From Prevotellaceae bacterium KH2P17 (lineage in GTDB: Bacteria > Bacteroidota > Bacteroidia > Bacteroidales > Bacteroidaceae): 64,000 bases of DNA. The stretch lies in the NCBI GenBank assembly GCA_900199655.1, contig FZRE01000003.1, forward strand, positions 62,001 to 126,000, written 5' to 3'. A program made the translations under genes and the position numbers. Positions 8,242 to 15,862 of this stretch are shown here, piece after piece (the first letter of the stretch is position 1; every line of letters begins with the position of its first letter). The notes beneath the pieces were generated by a model. The model was given only the letters and a program-made list of their open reading frames with translations. It searched no databases and had not been told where the DNA came from.

Positions 8242-10494
8242 ATGAGAATAATCAGACTTTCCGTCGCTCTCGGCATCATCTTGGCAGCGTTTTCCATGAA
8301 CGTACAAGCACAGCATGACAATGCCGCCAGCGTCGACCCCTTTATCGGTTCAGGCGGCCACGGGCACGTGTTCGTGGGTGCCAACGTGCCCTTTGGAGCC
8401 GTTCAGCTTGGCCCCATGAACATCTTCAAGGGCTGGGACTGGTGCTCCGGCTATCATTACAGCGACAGCATCATCATCGGTTTCAGCCATACTCACCTGA
8501 GCGGAACCGGCTGCGCTGACCTTGGAGACGTCAGCTTCATGCCTTACTCGGGCACGCTGCGTACCGCCACCGGCCGGCAGGACAACATCCAGGGCGCTGC
8601 TTCTTCCTATTACGACCATGAGCACGAGCAGGCTGCGCCCGGCTATTACCAGGTAGACCTGAAGAATGGCGTAAAGGTCGAGCTTACTGCTACCGACCGC
8701 GTGGGCATGCACCACTATCAGTACACCGCTGCGGGAACTCCGCGCGTGCTGATTGACTTGGCCAACGGCATTGACAGCAAGACCTACGAGTCGTATGTGC
8801 AGCGAGTTGACGACTACACCGTGCAGGGTTACCGCTTCGTACACGGCTGGGCGCCCACCCACAAGGTGTTTTTCTACGCCAAGTTCAGCAAGCCCGTAAA
8901 GAGCCTCGACACCTTCCTGGGCGACGACAGGATTGGCCACGACGAACTGCAGGGCCGCAACGTCAAGAGCGTGGCATCCTTTGCCGACGATGTAAAGGAT
9001 GTTCTCGTAAAGGTGGCCATCTCGTCCGTGAGCTGCACCAACGCCAAGATGAACATGGAGCAGGAACTTCCGGGCTGGGATTTTGCCGCTACCCACAAGG
9101 CTGCCGCAGACAAGTGGAACCGGCAACTGGGTGTTGTCGACATCCAGGGCGCATCCGAATCGGAGCGTAAAGTGTTCTACACGGCCCTTTACCACATGTT
9201 CATTGCCCCCACCCAGTACTGCGATGTCAACGGCGACTTCCGCGGAATGGACGACAAAATCTACACGAACAACAAGTTCAGGAACTACACCACCTTCTCT
9301 CTCTGGGACACCTACCGCACGCTCCATCCGCTTTTCACCGTCCTGGTTGCCGACAAGATAGACGACATGATGAACTCCATGCTGAGCATCTACGACCAAA
9401 ACGGCAAGCTGCCCATCTGGCCCTTGCTCTCTGGCGAGACCAACTGTATGCCCGGTTACAGCAGTGTGCCGGTTCTGGCCGATGCCTATCTGAAGGGTTT
9501 CCGCGGCTTCGATGCCACCAAGGCAGTCAATGCCATGATTGCAACAGGCACCTACGACAAGCAGAACGGTGTGCCCGAGTTCATGCGCTACGGCTATATA
9601 CCGGCCGACAAGAAGCGCGAGGCCACTTCCATTAACCTCGAATATGCCGCCGACGACCGCGGTACAGCCCTCATGGCCAAGCGTATGGGGCGCACGGAAG
9701 ACTACCAGACGTTCCTCAAACGCAGCAATTCCTACCAGTTGCTCTTCGATACCAAAATCAACAAAATACACCCCAAGATGGCCGACGGCAGCTGGTACGA
9801 GCCCTACAACCCCTTCCTCGCCAACCACCGCGATGGCGTTGGAGACTTTACGGAGGGCAATGGATGGCAGTACACCTTCATGGTTCCGCAGGATCCCGAG
9901 GGCCTGATAGCCTGCCACGGCGGCGATGCAGCCTTTGTGAAGAACCTCGACAGCCTCTTCGTAGCCGAGGGTGACCTGGGCGAGGGAGCACCACCCGACG
10001 TATCGGGCATGGTGGGCCAGTACGCCCAAGGCAACGAGCCCAACCACCACATACCGTATCTGTACGCCTACGCCGGTGCTCAGTACAAGACGGCAGCCTG
10101 CGTACGGGCTCTGCAGAAGCAGTTTTACGTGGCCCAGCCCGATGGCTATGCAGGCAACGAAGACTGCGGTCAGATGTCTGCCTGGTACGTATCATCGGCC
10201 TTGGGCCTGTATCAGGTCAACCCGTCCAACGGCGTTTACGTCTTCGGCAGTCCGTCGTTCGCCCGCGCAACGGTCAACCTGCCCGGCGGAAAGAAGTTCA
10301 CCGTGGTTGCCCACAACAACAGCGACCGCAACGTGTACATACAGAGCGCCCGCCTCAACGGCCGCAAGTACACCCGCAGCTACGTGACCTATCAGGACAT
10401 CATGCGCGGTGGAACGCTGGAATTCGTAATGGGTCCGGAGCCCAACAGGCACTTCGGCGCCGCCAAGAAGGACCGCCCGGTAAGTGCGCGTTAA
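8242..10494 (+). CDS. GH92 family exo-alpha-mannosidase
   Basis: This 750-residue secreted or surface enzyme is expected to remove alpha-mannose residues from N-glycans or mannans; GH92 members are calcium-dependent inverting alpha-mannosidases. A signal peptide precedes VDPFIGSGGHGHVFVGANVPFG, the usual GH92 opening. Other conserved blocks are SLWDTYRTLHPL, NGVPEFMRYGYIP and GNEDCGQMSAWYVSSALG. I choose ATG 8242, since the longer frame from 8137 puts 35 residues before the signal peptide. It is 109 bp after susD. With the isomerase and ROK kinase downstream it forms a mannose-use set. Linkage specificity (alpha-1,2, -1,3, -1,4 or -1,6) cannot be read from the sequence. Confidence 0.93.
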   Translation: MRIIRLSVALGIILAAFSMNVQAQHDNAASVDPFIGSGGHGHVFVGANVPFGAVQLGPMNIFKGWDWCSGYHYSDSIIIGFSHTHLSGTGCADLGDVSFMPYSGTLRTATGRQDNIQGAASSYYDHEHEQAAPGYYQVDLKNGVKVELTATDRVGMHHYQYTAAGTPRVLIDLANGIDSKTYESYVQRVDDYTVQGYRFVHGWAPTHKVFFYAKFSKPVKSLDTFLGDDRIGHDELQGRNVKSVASFADDVKDVLVKVAISSVSCTNAKMNMEQELPGWDFAATHKAAADKWNRQLGVVDIQGASESERKVFYTALYHMFIAPTQYCDVNGDFRGMDDKIYTNNKFRNYTTFSLWDTYRTLHPLFTVLVADKIDDMMNSMLSIYDQNGKLPIWPLLSGETNCMPGYSSVPVLADAYLKGFRGFDATKAVNAMIATGTYDKQNGVPEFMRYGYIPADKKREATSINLEYAADDRGTALMAKRMGRTEDYQTFLKRSNSYQLLFDTKINKIHPKMADGSWYEPYNPFLANHRDGVGDFTEGNGWQYTFMVPQDPEGLIACHGGDAAFVKNLDSLFVAEGDLGEGAPPDVSGMVGQYAQGNEPNHHIPYLYAYAGAQYKTAACVRALQKQFYVAQPDGYAGNEDCGQMSAWYVSSALGLYQVNPSNGVYVFGSPSFARATVNLPGGKKFTVVAHNNSDRNVYIQSARLNGRKYTRSYVTYQDIMRGGTLEFVMGPEPNRHFGAAKKDRPVSAR

Positions 10495-10522
10495 TCCTGC
10501 AGCGGCTGCAACAGCCCTTTTC

Positions 10523-10560
10523 AGCCTCTTCTCCGATGATGGAGAAGGGGCTTTTTCTTT
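10523..10560 (+). terminator. Intrinsic terminator after the GH92 gene
   Basis: The hairpin AGCCTCTTCTCC / GGAGAAGGGGCT (one mismatch) with loop GATGAT is followed by TTTTCTTT. It closes the susC-susD-GH92 transcript. Confidence 0.75.
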
Positions 10561-10644
10561 ACTTGCAGGCGCCGAAAAATCCCTCTCCTTATTCTTTACA
10601 AACGCCCCTTCAGGTTTTGCGTGTAGCCTGCGAGGCGGCCGGTA

Positions 10645-10665
10645 GGCTGCAAATACGCGCTAAAA
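10645..10665 (-). repeat. Motif flanking a 22-bp array (copy 1)
   Basis: Read on the minus strand this is TTTTAGCGCGTATTTGC followed by AGCC. The same motif lies at 62654-62674 on the plus strand, about the same distance (near 38 bp) from another 22-bp array. It may mark one end of a repeat element. Confidence 0.4.
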
Positions 10666-10704
10666 ACGACGTTTGTTAATTTACTGATAATCAGAGCGTT
10701 GGGT

Positions 10705-10902
10705 TTTGAAGGATGATTTCGGAGGGCTTGAACGATGCTTTCAGCACGCCAAAGGCTATGTTTTTCGGCCCAAAGAGTTATGCTTTTGGCCCCTTGAAGC
10801 TATCCTTCAGGCTCTTTAAAGCATAGCTTCGGGACTCCTGAAGCATAGCTTTATGCAGGCAGAAGATGGTTTTCAGTGCTCAAGGAGCATGTTTCCGGCT
10901 TT
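10705..10902. repeat. 22-bp palindromic array, locus 2 (about 9 units)
   Basis: Units start at 10705, 10727, 10749, 10771, 10793, 10815, 10837, 10859 and 10881, all 22 bp apart. The core keeps a dyad around an AT-rich centre, but the arms differ: CCAAAG/CTTTTGG-like, CTTGAAG/CTTCAGG and CTGAAG/CTTTATG. The array fills much of the 657-bp gap 10495-11151. No ORF of interest is seen there. Confidence 0.8.
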
Positions 10903-11064
10903 TCCGTTTGCTGTTTCGCGTAAAACCGATGCACGTTTTTCAGGCATGATTTCTTGACATTCTGCCCATCTGCTGCTATCGTTCGAGCCGTGTGATGTCT
11001 GTCGGTTCGGTCGGCGAAAACGGCCGGCATCGCAACTGCTGCCGGCAAAAAGAGGGCCGAATGA

Positions 11065-11095
11065 TTGCCTGTTTGCGCGGAATTTGCTAAATTTG
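11065..11095 (+). promoter_or_regulatory. Promoter for the isomerase/ROK operon
   Basis: TTG (11065-11067), 20 bp, TAAATTTG (11088-11095). The predicted start of transcription near 11102 rules out the upstream ATG at 11065 as the translation start of the isomerase. Confidence 0.6.
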
Positions 11096-11151
11096 CGGTG
11101 GCTAACGGCCGCAGACATGGAAACGACAAATGCCAACACCTACAAACTAAA

Positions 11152-12912
11152 ATGACGAACAACGAAATGAGAACAAGCAATTACGACAAGTTTCCCTACA
11201 CTCCGGTGGCGGGAACAATGTGCTCCGGCTGGCCGGAGATACTGGGCAGGCTCGCTGAAGCCATGCAGCCGCACGGCCAGAACTGCGTGGCGGCGGTGGA
11301 ATGTTACCAGGGGGTGCTGCACACAGAGCTGGCGGCACAGCTGCGAACGCTGCCCGGCGTGACCTTCATCAACACGAACGACCTTTTTAAACCTGCAGAG
11401 GAGACGGAGCGCATGACGCATCCGTGGGTTACCGACGACCGCCTCTTCGGCCGCAGAGCCAGCTTCTCGTACGCCGATTTCCTGTGTCCGGAGCGGGTGG
11501 AGGCCTGCCGGCAACAGATTGAGCAGGCCCGCGGGCCCGTGTTGGTGTACGGTCACGGCGCGGCCGAGGTGGTCAGCCGGCCCTCAATCCTTGTCTATGC
11601 AGACATGCCCCGGTGGGAGATACAGCAGCGGGAGCGCCGCCACATCATCGACGGACTTGGCGTCCGTAACCGCGAGGAGATGCCGAGCAAGCAGTACAAG
11701 CGTGGCTATTTCGTGGATTGGATTGTGTGCGACAATCTTAAAAAGCGGCTGATGGAGCGCGTAGACTTCTGGCTCGACACCACCATCGAGGGCCATCCGA
11801 AGATGATTTCGGGTGCTACCATGCTCCAAGGGTTGGCACTCACGGCCCGCAGACCGTTCCGCGTGGTGCCCTTCTTCGACCCTGCGCCGTGGGGCGGGCA
11901 ATGGATGAAGCGCGTGTGCGGCCTCGACCCCGCGCAGCAGAACTACGGTTGGTGCTTCGATTGCGTGCCCGAGGAGAACAGTCTCATGCTGCAGGTGGAC
12001 GGTCAACTGTTTGAGATGCCGGCCAACAACCTCGTGTTCAGTCAGACGAGAGCTCTGCTCGGAGGCTCCGTGGAGGCCCGTTTCGGGCAGGATTTCCCCA
12101 TCCGCTTCGACTTCCTTGACACCATCGGCGGCGGCAACTTGAGCCTGCAGGTGCACCCGACTACGCAGTACATACGCGATACTTTCGGCATCTGGTACAC
12201 TCAGGACGAAAGTTATTACCTGCTGGATGCCGAGGATGGGGCGACTGTTTTCCTTGGATTGAAGGACGGAGTGGACTCATCAGAGATGATTTCGGCCCTG
12301 GAAGAGGCGCAGAATACGGGCGGCGAGTTCGATGTAAAGCGCTACGTGAACCAGTGGCCGGCCAAGAAACACGACCACTTCCTCATCCCCGCGGGCACCA
12401 TTCACTGCTCCGGAGCCGGCGCCATGGTGCTCGAAATCAGCGCAACGCCCAGCATCTTCACCTTCAAGCTGTACGACTGGGGGCGCCTGGGGCTTGACGG
12501 ACTGCCCCGACCCATCAACATCGGCCACGGCGCACACGTCATCCAGTGGGAGCGCAACACCGGCTTTACGCGCAAGAACCTCGTGAACCACGTTGAAACC
12601 GTGGCCCGGGGCGACGGCTGGAAGGAAGAACGCACCGGCCTGCACGAGAACGAATTCATCGAAACCCGGCGTCACTGGTTCACCAAACCGGTGGAGCACC
12701 ACACCTGTGGAGGCGTTAACGTGCTCAATCTCGTTGAGGGCGACGAGGCTGTAGTTGAGAGTCAGTCGGGTGCCTTCGAGCCTTTCGTGGTGCATTATGC
12801 CGAGACCTTCATCGTTCCGGCTGCCGTAGGGCGCTACACCATCCGTCCTTACGGCCGCTCGGAGGGGCGGCAGTGCGGAACCATCAAGGCCTATGTGCGG
12901 TTCAGACAATAA
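11152..12912 (+). CDS. Class I mannose-6-phosphate isomerase with N-terminal kinase-like domain
   Basis: This 586-residue protein is expected to interconvert mannose-6-phosphate and fructose-6-phosphate in the cytoplasm. The C-terminal half is a type I cupin isomerase: LSLQVHP with zinc-binding Gln and His near residues 333-335, DESYYLLDAEDG, and PAGTIHCSGAGAMVLEIS with another zinc-ligand His near 417. The first 230 or so residues are extra compared with E. coli ManA. They look like a P-loop kinase fold (VLVYGHGAAEV, YADMPRWEIQQRERR) but lack a recognisable Walker A. Start 11152 is chosen over 11065 because of the promoter; ATG 11167 is also possible. It is 18 bp ahead of the ROK gene. Long isomerases of this kind are, as I recall, usual in Bacteroidales. 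Confidence 0.85.
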   Translation: MTNNEMRTSNYDKFPYTPVAGTMCSGWPEILGRLAEAMQPHGQNCVAAVECYQGVLHTELAAQLRTLPGVTFINTNDLFKPAEETERMTHPWVTDDRLFGRRASFSYADFLCPERVEACRQQIEQARGPVLVYGHGAAEVVSRPSILVYADMPRWEIQQRERRHIIDGLGVRNREEMPSKQYKRGYFVDWIVCDNLKKRLMERVDFWLDTTIEGHPKMISGATMLQGLALTARRPFRVVPFFDPAPWGGQWMKRVCGLDPAQQNYGWCFDCVPEENSLMLQVDGQLFEMPANNLVFSQTRALLGGSVEARFGQDFPIRFDFLDTIGGGNLSLQVHPTTQYIRDTFGIWYTQDESYYLLDAEDGATVFLGLKDGVDSSEMISALEEAQNTGGEFDVKRYVNQWPAKKHDHFLIPAGTIHCSGAGAMVLEISATPSIFTFKLYDWGRLGLDGLPRPINIGHGAHVIQWERNTGFTRKNLVNHVETVARGDGWKEERTGLHENEFIETRRHWFTKPVEHHTCGGVNVLNLVEGDEAVVESQSGAFEPFVVHYAETFIVPAAVGRYTIRPYGRSEGRQCGTIKAYVRFRQ

Positions 12913-12930
12913 CCTGTAAAACCTGAAAAT

Positions 12931-14025
12931 ATGAATTTTGAAAATGACAAACGTGTCATTCTGACACTCGATGCGGGTGGAACAAACTTCGTGTTCACCG
13001 CCATGCAGGGTGGCCGGGAGATAGTGGAACCGTTCTCCTTGCCGTCCCGGGCCGACAATCTGGAGGCTTGCCTGGGCCAGCTTGTTACCGGTTTCGGCCG
13101 TGTAAGAGAGCAAGTGCCCGTTCTGCCTTCGGCCATCAGCTTCGCTTTCCCGGGCCCGGCAGACTACGAAAACGGCATTATCGGCGACCTGCCCAACTTC
13201 CCCTCCTTCCGCGGAGGCATCCCCCTGGGGCCTTTCCTGAAGCGGAAATTCGGCATTCCCGTATTCATCAACAACGACGGAAGCCTCTTTGCATACGGCG
13301 AGGCCATGGCAGGAGCACTGCCGGAGGTGAACCGTAGGCTGGCCGAAGCCGGCAGTCCGAAGCGTTACAGGAACCTGTTGGGCATCACGTTCGGCACGGG
13401 TTTCGGCGCCGGAGTGGTGACTGGAGGCGAGCTTCTCTTAGGAGATAACGGCGTGGGAGGCGACATCTGGTGCTTCCGCAACAAGAAGTATCGCGACTGC
13501 ATTGCCGAGGAGGGCGTCTCCATACGTGCCGTGAAGCGCGTGTACCGTGAGCTCTCCGGCGACCGGACCGACCTTACGCCGAAGGAGATAGCCGACATCT
13601 GCAACGGCAAACGTCCCGGCGACCAGGCTGCGGCACGGCAGGCATTCGCCGAACTGGGTGAAGTTGCCGGCGATGCTATTGCCATGGCAGACACCATAGT
13701 GGATGGTTTGGTGGTGATAGGGGGCGGCGTTGCCCACAGCTCCGACCTCATTTTCCCGTCTCTGGTGGCCGAGATGAACAGCAAGCTCAAGATGTTCAGC
13801 GGCGACGAAGTGGGCCACATGCAGATGCGGGTCTACAATCTGGAAGACCCGGCACAGTTCGCCGACTTCGTGAAAGGCGGTGCCGTAAAAATCAATATAC
13901 CCGGAACAGACGAGCAGGTAGACTACGATCCCGTTAAGCGAGTGGGCGTTGTACGCACCCGGATGGGTGCCAGTGCCGCCATATCCATGGGCGCCTACGT
14001 CTATGCTCTCAATCATTTGGGGTGA
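12931..14025 (+). CDS. ROK-family sugar kinase, probable mannose or glucose kinase
   Basis: This 364-residue protein would phosphorylate a hexose with ATP. The N-terminal phosphate-binding LDAGGTN (about residues 13-19), INNDGSLFAYGEA with the expected catalytic Asp, and GITFGTGFGAGVVTGGELL are ROK features. The usual CxCGxxGC zinc motif after the GEIGH-like segment is missing; the protein reads GGDIWCFRNKKYRDC there instead. That suggests a divergent ROK subgroup. It follows the isomerase by 18 bp and lies downstream of the GH92 locus. A mannose to mannose-6-phosphate step is therefore the natural assignment (inference); glucose or N-acetylmannosamine would be alternatives. Confidence 0.8.
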   Translation: MNFENDKRVILTLDAGGTNFVFTAMQGGREIVEPFSLPSRADNLEACLGQLVTGFGRVREQVPVLPSAISFAFPGPADYENGIIGDLPNFPSFRGGIPLGPFLKRKFGIPVFINNDGSLFAYGEAMAGALPEVNRRLAEAGSPKRYRNLLGITFGTGFGAGVVTGGELLLGDNGVGGDIWCFRNKKYRDCIAEEGVSIRAVKRVYRELSGDRTDLTPKEIADICNGKRPGDQAAARQAFAELGEVAGDAIAMADTIVDGLVVIGGGVAHSSDLIFPSLVAEMNSKLKMFSGDEVGHMQMRVYNLEDPAQFADFVKGGAVKINIPGTDEQVDYDPVKRVGVVRTRMGASAAISMGAYVYALNHLG

Positions 14026-14252
14026 TGGGTGATGGGTGTTGGAGCTTTAGGTGATGGGTGTTGGGTGGTAATTTGGGTGTTGGGTGATGGGTGATGGGTG
14101 TTAATGAAATGCCAGTTCCACTTGTTCCGACTTCAGAAAAGAAGACAGTTGGAACGTAGAAGATTATTTTCCGCAAAACAAACCATTAACACCCATCACC
14201 CAACACCTATCACCCGAACCTCCAACACCTATCACCCAACACCTAACACCCT
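14021..14252. repeat. Large imperfect inverted repeat of GGGTGAT/GGGTGTT heptads
   Basis: The left arm (14021-14105) is a run of GGGTGAT and GGGTGTT heptads. The right arm (14184-14252) is its complement (AACACCC, ATCACCC), so about 70 nt can fold back around an 80-nt loop. It lies between the convergent ROK and luxS genes and overlaps both stop codons, so it probably acts as a two-way terminator. Confidence 0.75.
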
Positions 14253-14730
14253 ATACAGGGTATACCAGATTGGCGTCGGTTATCTGCTCAAGAACCTCGG
14301 TCAGGAACTTTCTTGCTTCCCAGCGGGCCATCGGCAAGTCATGAAGAAGCCAGTTGCCGCAATCTTTTGGAGCCGCGCCGGGTATCTCTCCGTCGAACGC
14401 TGCAATGAAGCTGAAAGTCCGTTTCATCAGTTCAACGATGTCGCGGCTCTCCAGGTCGCCCCTTAACAGCAGGTAGTTGCCCGTCAGGCAGCCCATGGGG
14501 CCCCAGTAGATAACGCGGTCTTTCCACGCTGCATCATTGCGCAGAAAGGTTGCGGCCAGGTGTTCGATGGTGTGGATGGCACCGGGATGGAGCGCTGGCT
14601 CACGGTTCGGCTCCTTCATCCGGATATCGAACGTGGTGACGACCTCGCCACCCACCTCGTCTTTTCGGCTCACGTAGATGCCTCGGAGCAGCTTTTCGTG
14701 ATTGATGGTAAATGATGGTATCTTGTTCAT
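14251..14730 (-). CDS. luxS: S-ribosylhomocysteine lyase (LuxS)
   Basis: This 159-residue enzyme cleaves S-ribosylhomocysteine to homocysteine and DPD, the precursor of autoinducer-2. The iron-binding HTIEHL motif (residues about 53-58) is present, with MGCLTGNYLLL and PKDCGNWLLHDLPMARWEA further on; the Cys in MGCLTG is the expected catalytic residue. The length is normal. The start at 14730 is chosen over 14736 because MNKIPSF matches the usual N-terminus. It lies 45 bp downstream of mtnN, so the two steps of S-adenosylhomocysteine recycling are on one transcript. Whether AI-2 is used as a signal cannot be told from sequence. Confidence 0.95.
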   Translation of the reverse strand: MNKIPSFTINHEKLLRGIYVSRKDEVGGEVVTTFDIRMKEPNREPALHPGAIHTIEHLAATFLRNDAAWKDRVIYWGPMGCLTGNYLLLRGDLESRDIVELMKRTFSFIAAFDGEIPGAAPKDCGNWLLHDLPMARWEARKFLTEVLEQITDANLVYPV

Positions 14731-14775
14731 AATCATAAAATTAATTCGTAAACGGTTATGTCCCGGCCTCCCGTA

Positions 14776-15468
14776 TCATAAACTCTGGAGGAACGACCGT
14801 GTGACATTGAAGCTGCCTTCTGCCATTCGGGCCCAGAAGTCGAAGTATTGGGCGGCCTTGTTGTCCTTGAGCGGCACGTCGCTGATGATGCGGAAGCTGA
14901 TGAACGGCGTCTGGTAGAGGTGGCAGGTCTGGGCAATGGAGCAGCTCTCCATGTCGACTGCCACGGCATCGGGGAAGCGGCAGAGGATTTCCTGCATCTT
15001 CTCGCGGCTGTCAACGAACCACTCTCCCGACACCGTAAGCCCGCTCCTGATGGTTACGCCGCAACTTACGGCCAGCGCCTTGGCCACCAGTTCCTGCGGT
15101 GCATGGTAGCGGGCGGGCATGCCCATTATCTGCCCAAACTCCACCTCGGTGCCACAGTAGGCGTCGTGATACGTGCAGGCAGAAGCCACCACCACGTCGG
15201 TGGGGTTCAGAGTCGTGTCGGCCCCGCCTGCCACTCCGGTGGAGATAACCAGGTCGGGATGGTAGTTGTCTATCATCTCCACGGCTCCCACGGCCGAATT
15301 TACCTTGCCTATGCCGCATTGCTGCATGATGATTTGCTTGCCGCCGATGTCTCCTGTCACGAAGTTGCGGCCGTTGCGGCGCTCTGTGTGGCTCTGGTCA
15401 AGGAGGGTGCTCAGTTGGTTGAACTCCTTGTCCATGGCCACTATGATGCCTATTTTCTGTACATTCAT
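14776..15468 (-). CDS. mtnN: 5'-methylthioadenosine/S-adenosylhomocysteine nucleosidase
   Basis: This 230-residue cytoplasmic enzyme removes adenine from methylthioadenosine and S-adenosylhomocysteine. It opens with KIGIIVAMDKEFNQL and carries the family's TGVAGG segment. It also has VAVDMESCSIAQTC (purine/ribose-binding Met-Glu) and FRIISDVP with the catalytic Asp. Its product, S-ribosylhomocysteine, is the LuxS substrate, and luxS is the next gene. The promoter at 15518-15548 drives both. Confidence 0.95.
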   Translation of the reverse strand: MNVQKIGIIVAMDKEFNQLSTLLDQSHTERRNGRNFVTGDIGGKQIIMQQCGIGKVNSAVGAVEMIDNYHPDLVISTGVAGGADTTLNPTDVVVASACTYHDAYCGTEVEFGQIMGMPARYHAPQELVAKALAVSCGVTIRSGLTVSGEWFVDSREKMQEILCRFPDAVAVDMESCSIAQTCHLYQTPFISFRIISDVPLKDNKAAQYFDFWARMAEGSFNVTRSFLQSL

Positions 15469-15517
15469 GTGCTCGAAGGAATTTGCGGAGCCGAGGCCCC
15501 GCCTGTTGTTGATGATG

Positions 15518-15548
15518 CAAAGTTAAGCAAAAAAAGCCTCACGGCAAA
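15518..15548 (-). promoter_or_regulatory. Promoter for mtnN-luxS
   Basis: On the minus strand: TTTG (15545-15548), 19 bp, TAACTTTG (15518-15525). This gives a leader of roughly 40 nt. No SAM- or SAH-type riboswitch is apparent in so short a leader. Confidence 0.65.
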
Positions 15549-15601
15549 GCATTGACACGGAAGATTAATGCCCCGCAGGGTGCAAAAACGCGGCAGCGGA
15601 G

Positions 15602-15711
15602 GTGCAAAAGGATGCTTTCGGGAACTTTCGACAGGTGTCGAACGATTGTGTGACAAGTGTCACATTCATGTTTGACACCTGTCGGAAGTTCCCGACCGAT
15701 AGCTTCAGCAT
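15602..15711. repeat. 22-bp palindromic array, locus 3 (5 units, mixed core types)
   Basis: Units start at 15602, 15624, 15646, 15668 and 15690. The middle three carry GACAGGTGTC, GACAAGTGTC and GACACCTGTC. The first (AAAAGGATGCTTTC) and last (GACCGATAGCTTC) carry the GAAG-type core seen in other loci, in the same 22-bp register. The array lies in the 394-bp gap 15469-15862, which otherwise holds only promoters. Confidence 0.8.
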
Positions 15712-15831
15712 CCGCGTCTGCACCCTCCGGTCAGCTGCCTTTATGCCGGCAGTAACGCTGAAATAGCAACCGGCAAGCCGTGCAGGCTGTATTTCGTATC
15801 TCCATTTCTTTATTTTTTCGTTTTTATTGTC

Positions 15832-15839
15832 TATCTTTG
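15832..15839 (+). promoter_or_regulatory. -7 box of the YfhO-fkp-murF/alr operon
   Basis: TATCTTTG is followed by the start codon 23 bp later. A clear TTTG -33 box at the right distance is not seen, only a T-rich stretch. Confidence 0.5.
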
Positions 15840-15862
15840 CAGCATCATAACAACCTATACAG

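Noticed and set aside
11065..11151. Upstream ATG for the isomerase
   Set aside because: A good promoter overlaps it, and the added residues are unlike the family.
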